Source: Anaerolineae bacterium (GTDB taxonomy: Bacteria > Chloroflexota > Anaerolineae > 4572-78 > J111). From it: a stretch of DNA of 64,000 nucleotides. The notes under the pieces are model-generated. The model searched no databases. It had not been told where the DNA came from and worked only from the letters and a program-made list of their open reading frames with translations. Every line of letters starts with the position of its first letter. The stretch's first letter is position 1. The stretch spans positions 248,001 through 312,000 of the forward strand of contig JAJVIM010000003.1 of the NCBI GenBank assembly GCA_022071955.1, in the 5' to 3' direction. A program made the position numbers and the translations under genes. Below are positions 61,028-64,000 of this stretch, piece after piece.

Positions 61028-61231
61028 ATGAGCGACGATACAATTATCGTCCGCATCAAACGGCGTGACCGGACAATGGTCTTCCCCGTTAACGAACGCG
61101 ACAAGCTGCGAGATTTACTCAAAGACCGCATCTGGTGGGATCGCCGCAGCAACCGTTGGGCCGGCCGCGGTGACGTGGACGAGTTAAAAGACATTCTGGA
61201 AGAGGCCGGCTACGAGGTTAAAATCACCTGA
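61028..61231 (+). CDS. Small charged protein, 67 residues, unknown
   Basis: It has a good ribosome site (AAGGAG) and host codon use, and is followed by a clear terminator, so it is a genuine gene. The sequence is short and highly charged: a beta hairpin (IIVRIKRRDRTMVFPV), then a WWDRR motif and a helix (DELKDILEEAGYEV). I do not recognise a family; the WW-Arg turn looks like a nucleic-acid-binding surface. Confidence 0.7.
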   Translation: MSDDTIIVRIKRRDRTMVFPVNERDKLRDLLKDRIWWDRRSNRWAGRGDVDELKDILEEAGYEVKIT

Positions 61232-61261
61232 CAGGCCGTCACAGAATTTCGGGCTGAATCA

Positions 61262-61296
61262 AAAAAGCCGGGGCAGATGCCCCGGCTTTTTTGATA
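61262..61296. terminator. Bidirectional terminator
   Basis: aaaaaagccggggca and tgccccggctttttt with a short loop, between the small protein and rplY, which converge. Confidence 0.9.
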
Positions 61297-61306
61297 GCGG
61301 TTAAAA

Positions 61307-61945
61307 TTACTCTTCGTCGTCGGCAGGACGGCTGGAAATAACTTCCGGCTCGGCGCTGGTGGGTTCGCCTTCTGCCTCGTCTTCTTCAACGATGCGCGGC
61401 GGTTCAACCTTGGCCACCATCGATTCGGAGTCGGACAGGACGGTGATGCCGCTGGGCACAACCATATCCGCTACAGTCAGCGTGTCGTTAAACTCAGCCA
61501 GCCCGGAAATATCAACTTCAATAAAGTTGACCAGGTCACCCGGCAAACATTCAACATCAAGCTGATCAAGGCCCTGAGTCAGCACCCCGCCCAGATCAAC
61601 GGCCGGCGCTTCACCAACCAGGCGGATTGGAATTTGAGCCTCAACTTTTTGGTCCATCTGAACCATGTAAAAGTCAACGTGCAGATATTCACGTTTGATA
61701 ACATCTTTTTGAATATCACGAGCCAGAGTCATTACCGGCTTTTTGTTGGCTACCTGCACCGCAATAAGCTGGTGTGTGCCGGCAACCGACAGCACTCTTG
61801 CCAGCGAACGGGCTTCAATCTGCAGCAGTTCCGTATTTTTATCTTTACCATACATTACGGCTGGCACCAATCCTTGCTGGCGCAGATTTTTGGCGTGTCC
61901 CTTGCCAAGCTGGCGCAATTCGGCTTTAAGTTCTAATGCTTCCAT
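61307..61945 (-). CDS. rplY: Ribosomal protein bL25 (Ctc/TL5 form)
   Basis: The 212-residue long form of bL25 has the 5S-rRNA-binding N-terminal domain (LRQLGKGHAKNLRQQGLVPAVMYGKDKNT) and the C-terminal beta domain (HVDFYMVQMDQKVEAQIPIRLVGEAPAVDLGGVL), then an acidic tail (EEDEAEGEPTSAEPE). It binds 5S rRNA. The ATG follows GAGGAG. Stands alone. Confidence 0.93.
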   Translation of the reverse strand: MEALELKAELRQLGKGHAKNLRQQGLVPAVMYGKDKNTELLQIEARSLARVLSVAGTHQLIAVQVANKKPVMTLARDIQKDVIKREYLHVDFYMVQMDQKVEAQIPIRLVGEAPAVDLGGVLTQGLDQLDVECLPGDLVNFIEVDISGLAEFNDTLTVADMVVPSGITVLSDSESMVAKVEPPRIVEEDEAEGEPTSAEPEVISSRPADDEE

Positions 61946-62050
61946 CGTTATAACTCCTCATCTAAGTAAATGCACTGGTGGGCAGTTATAGCCCACATTA
62001 TTTTTGAAAAAGGTGACCGGCGGCAAATATTTATTGTTGCCGGGCAAATA

Positions 62051-62074
62051 AAAATCGCCCCATCAGGCGATTTT
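62051..62074. promoter_or_regulatory. Hairpin in the rplY-moeA spacer
   Basis: aaaatcgcc and ggcgatttt around a six-base loop, in a 302-bp spacer (61946-62247) between divergent genes. It resembles a terminator core, but no gene ends here; its role is unknown. Confidence 0.35.
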
Positions 62075-62211
62075 GGTGGCTATGTCAACCAACCTTCGAA
62101 TTTTAGCCACAAACCAGGCTTTCGTCAAATTTTGCCGGCGGCCACAACGTGGTTTTGACCTTGACAATTTGCGTCAAATGATTAAATTTCTGTCATTCCA
62201 ACAAAAAACGG

Positions 62212-62239
62212 TTGACAAAGAAAAATCTAAAAATATACT
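62212..62239 (+). promoter_or_regulatory. Promoter of moeA, near-leaderless
   Basis: -35 ttgaca (62212-62217), 16-base spacer, -10 tatact (62234-62239). The ATG at 62248 is eight bases downstream of the -10, and there is no ribosome site. Confidence 0.65.
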
Positions 62240-62247
62240 ACCCTGCT

Positions 62248-63525
62248 ATGAATATTAATCGCCCCCCAAATGCACTGGTGCCCGTTGAAGAAGCAGTTGA
62301 CCGGATATTAGACAAAGTCGCGCCAGTAGAAGCCGAAACAGTACCGTTAACCCGCAGTTTTGGCCGAATCCTGGCCGCACCGGTGACTTCCCCAATTAAT
62401 GTGCCGCCCTTTGCCAATTCAGCGATGGATGGCTACGCGATAATTGCATCGGACAGCAGCGGCGCGGCGCGGCAATCCCCGTGCCGGCTAACCGTGGTAG
62501 AAAATGTGCCGGCCGGCGAAACGCCATCGTGCACCATTACCCCCGGTACCGCCGCCAGAATCATGACCGGCGCGCCAATGCCGCCCGGCGCAACCGCGGT
62601 TATTCGGTTTGAAGAAACCAGCGAATTTTTGCCGGTAGAAGATCTGCCTTCAACCGAGGTGCTGCTGTATAACCCGGTCAATGCCGGCGACAACGTGCGG
62701 CTGCCCGGCGAAGACATTAAACAGGGGCAGACTATTCTCAAGCCCGGCCACCGGCTGCGGCCGCAGGATGTTGGCGTTTTGGCCGCCGTGGGGCAGGCTC
62801 AGGTGCCGGTTTATCGCCGGCCGCGAGTGGCCATTTTGGCCACCGGCGACGAGCTGGTGGATATTGAGCAGCCGCTCACGCCGGGCAAAATCCGTAACTC
62901 CAACGAATACGGCCAGGCGGCGCTGGTTGAAAAGTACGGCGGCGAGCCGGTAATGCTGGGCATTGCCCGCGACACCGTAGCCGATTTGACCGCCAAAATC
63001 AAACAGGGGCTGGCGGCCAATGTCGATCTGTTTTTAACCTCGGCCGGGGTTTCGGTGGGTGATTTTGATATGGTTAAAACTGTGCTGGCCGGCCAGGGCG
63101 AAATGCAGTTTTGGCAGGTGGCCATTAAACCGGGCAAACCGCTGGCCTTTGGCGTGCTGCATCACCGGCGGCCGGTACCGCTGATCGGCCTGCCCGGCAA
63201 CCCGGTTGCCGCGATGGTGGCGTTTGAGGTTTTTGCCCGCCCGGCGATTTTAAAATTGGCCGGCCATACTCGCTGGACCAAATCTTCTGTTTGGGCCAAA
63301 CTGGATGAAGAAGTGACCAACAGCGGCCGGCGGCACTATATGCGGGCCTACTATTATCTGGCAGAAAACGGCGAATACCGGGTAACCACCCGCGACAGCG
63401 GCGTTAAGGTGCAAGGCTCCGGCATCCTCACCTCGATGGTGTGGGCCAACGGGCTGGTGGTCATTCCCGAAAGCATTACTTACCTGCCCGTTGACCACCA
63501 AGTTGAGGTGTGGATACTTGACTGA
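62248..63525 (+). CDS. moeA: Molybdopterin molybdotransferase MoeA
   Basis: The ATG at 62248 gives 425 residues; the longer frame starts inside the -35 box. Domains: MoeA N (VEEAVDRILDKVAP, FANSAMDGYAI), MoCF-binding core (VAILATGDELVDIEQPL, GKIRNSNEYGQ, TSAGVSVGDFDMVK, KPGKPLAFG, GLPGNPVAAMVAFE), and domain IV (RRHYMRAYYYL, SGILTSMVWANGL). It inserts molybdate into adenylylated molybdopterin. It supplies cofactor to the molybdoenzyme in this window. Confidence 0.93.
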   Translation: MNINRPPNALVPVEEAVDRILDKVAPVEAETVPLTRSFGRILAAPVTSPINVPPFANSAMDGYAIIASDSSGAARQSPCRLTVVENVPAGETPSCTITPGTAARIMTGAPMPPGATAVIRFEETSEFLPVEDLPSTEVLLYNPVNAGDNVRLPGEDIKQGQTILKPGHRLRPQDVGVLAAVGQAQVPVYRRPRVAILATGDELVDIEQPLTPGKIRNSNEYGQAALVEKYGGEPVMLGIARDTVADLTAKIKQGLAANVDLFLTSAGVSVGDFDMVKTVLAGQGEMQFWQVAIKPGKPLAFGVLHHRRPVPLIGLPGNPVAAMVAFEVFARPAILKLAGHTRWTKSSVWAKLDEEVTNSGRRHYMRAYYYLAENGEYRVTTRDSGVKVQGSGILTSMVWANGLVVIPESITYLPVDHQVEVWILD

Positions 63526-63546
63526 CAAAGCCTATTTAATTAAACT
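63518..63546 (+). promoter_or_regulatory. Sigma-70-type promoter of the DsbA-like gene
   Basis: -35 ttgact (63518-63523, overlapping the end of moeA), 17-base spacer and -10 taaact (63541-63546). Confidence 0.5.
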
Positions 63547-63579
63547 TGCAGCAATATTTAGCCAACCTAAAGGAACAAA

Positions 63580-64000
63580 ATGTCAAAAAAGCGAACAAGG
63601 ACAGCACCCGTAAAAACCGATAAACCCGCCTTGCAACCCGGCCTGATCATTGGGATTGTGGTCGCCGCCGTACTCATTGTGGCCGGACTGGTATTGCTGG
63701 GCAACTTTAACCAAAGTTCGGCGCCGGTTGACCTGACCGGGTTTCCATCGATGGGCAGCGCCAGCGCCAAAGTGACAATGGTTGAGTACTCGGATTTTGG
63801 CTGTCCCCACTGTCGAGACTATAATCTGGAAAAATTTGACCGCCTTAAGGCTGACTATATCGACAGCGGTAAAATCCGGTATGTGGTTCACCCCTACTAC
63901 CTGGGCAACCCGGAAATTGCAGTCGCCGCCGAAGCAGCCCTGTGCGCCAACGATCAGAACCAATATTTTGAATATGAACACGCGCTGTTTCAAAACCAGG
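63580..64000 (+). CDS. DsbA-family thioredoxin-fold protein (3' partial)
   Basis: The ATG at 63580 follows AAAGGA by seven bases. The visible 140 residues have a basic cytoplasmic start, a TM (LIIGIVVAAVLIVAGLVLLG) and a DsbA-type domain with VEYSDFGCPHCRDYN, the CPHC redox pair of DsbA-like oxidoreductases, then YVVHPYYLGNPEIAVAAEAALC. It probably forms disulfides in exported proteins. The frame runs off the end of the window. Confidence 0.88.
   Translation, partial: MSKKRTRTAPVKTDKPALQPGLIIGIVVAAVLIVAGLVLLGNFNQSSAPVDLTGFPSMGSASAKVTMVEYSDFGCPHCRDYNLEKFDRLKADYIDSGKIRYVVHPYYLGNPEIAVAAEAALCANDQNQYFEYEHALFQNQ

Overview
The window is a 64 kb piece of a bacterial chromosome with about 57-58% GC by eye. 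The gene set fits a Chloroflexota lineage of the Anaerolineae/Ardenticatenia kind: LysM-CAP surface proteins with Pro/Thr linkers, many PAS/GAF histidine kinases, spermidine/putrescine-type binding lipoproteins, a type 2 isopentenyl diphosphate isomerase, an RAYT transposase with many palindromic repeats, and a tmRNA whose tag ends LPLAA. This placement is inferred from gene content; no 16S rRNA is present.

Region by region: (1) 1-4.1 kb: end of a DUF1906/BNR-repeat protein, a haem-dependent oxidative N-demethylase-like protein (DUF3445) and a response regulator. (2) 4.2-13.9 kb: a signalling block in which three paralogous solute-binding lipoproteins surround a Cache-GAF-HWE-type kinase with no ABC permease or ATPase, preceded by a REC-PAS kinase with an attenuator-like leader and followed by a four-PAS protein. 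(3) 14.2-19.1 kb: an HU-like protein, a five-unit 108-bp tandem array, an MmeI-type restriction-modification enzyme bracketed by identical 72-bp direct repeats, and an RAYT transposase that carries a copy of the same repeat inside its own coding sequence. (4) 19.2-27.8 kb: a small membrane protein, a MITE-like element, a phosphorelay of a seven-PAS kinase, a stand-alone receiver and a double-receiver hybrid kinase, and a frameshifted methyltransferase. (5) 28.1-41.7 kb, all on the minus strand: a molybdenum respiratory operon (FeS subunit, NrfD membrane subunit, Mo-bisMGD catalytic subunit, rhodanese lipoprotein, B12-type radical SAM-TPR protein, FmdE-like protein, polyferredoxin) and, upstream of it, a three-component sensor (PhnD-like binding lipoprotein, NarX-like kinase, NarL-like regulator). 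A structured RNA with a strong terminator lies between the sensor and the reductase. (6) 41.7-47.9 kb: a repeat-rich spacer, then an AT-rich NurA-HerA-DNA methyltransferase cassette, a likely defence system, ending close to the tmRNA gene. (7) 47.9-64 kb: ordinary host genes: a tyrosine-recombinase fold that lacks catalytic residues, a WecA/MraY-type transferase, a GAF-PAS kinase, mobA, acpP, fni, two LysM-CAP proteins, an M23 peptidase, a TolB-like lipoprotein, a TIR-FGE fusion, a YigZ protein, rplY, moeA and the start of a DsbA-like protein.

The genes suggest a respiring bacterium that reduces (or oxidises) a sulfur or other oxyanion with a molybdoenzyme. The cofactor genes mobA and moeA are nearby, and expression is probably set by a periplasmic binding-protein sensor and perhaps a leader RNA. 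The most promising candidates for undescribed biology are the NurA-HerA-methyltransferase cassette, the RAYT/108-bp repeat/MmeI unit, and the two leader RNAs.
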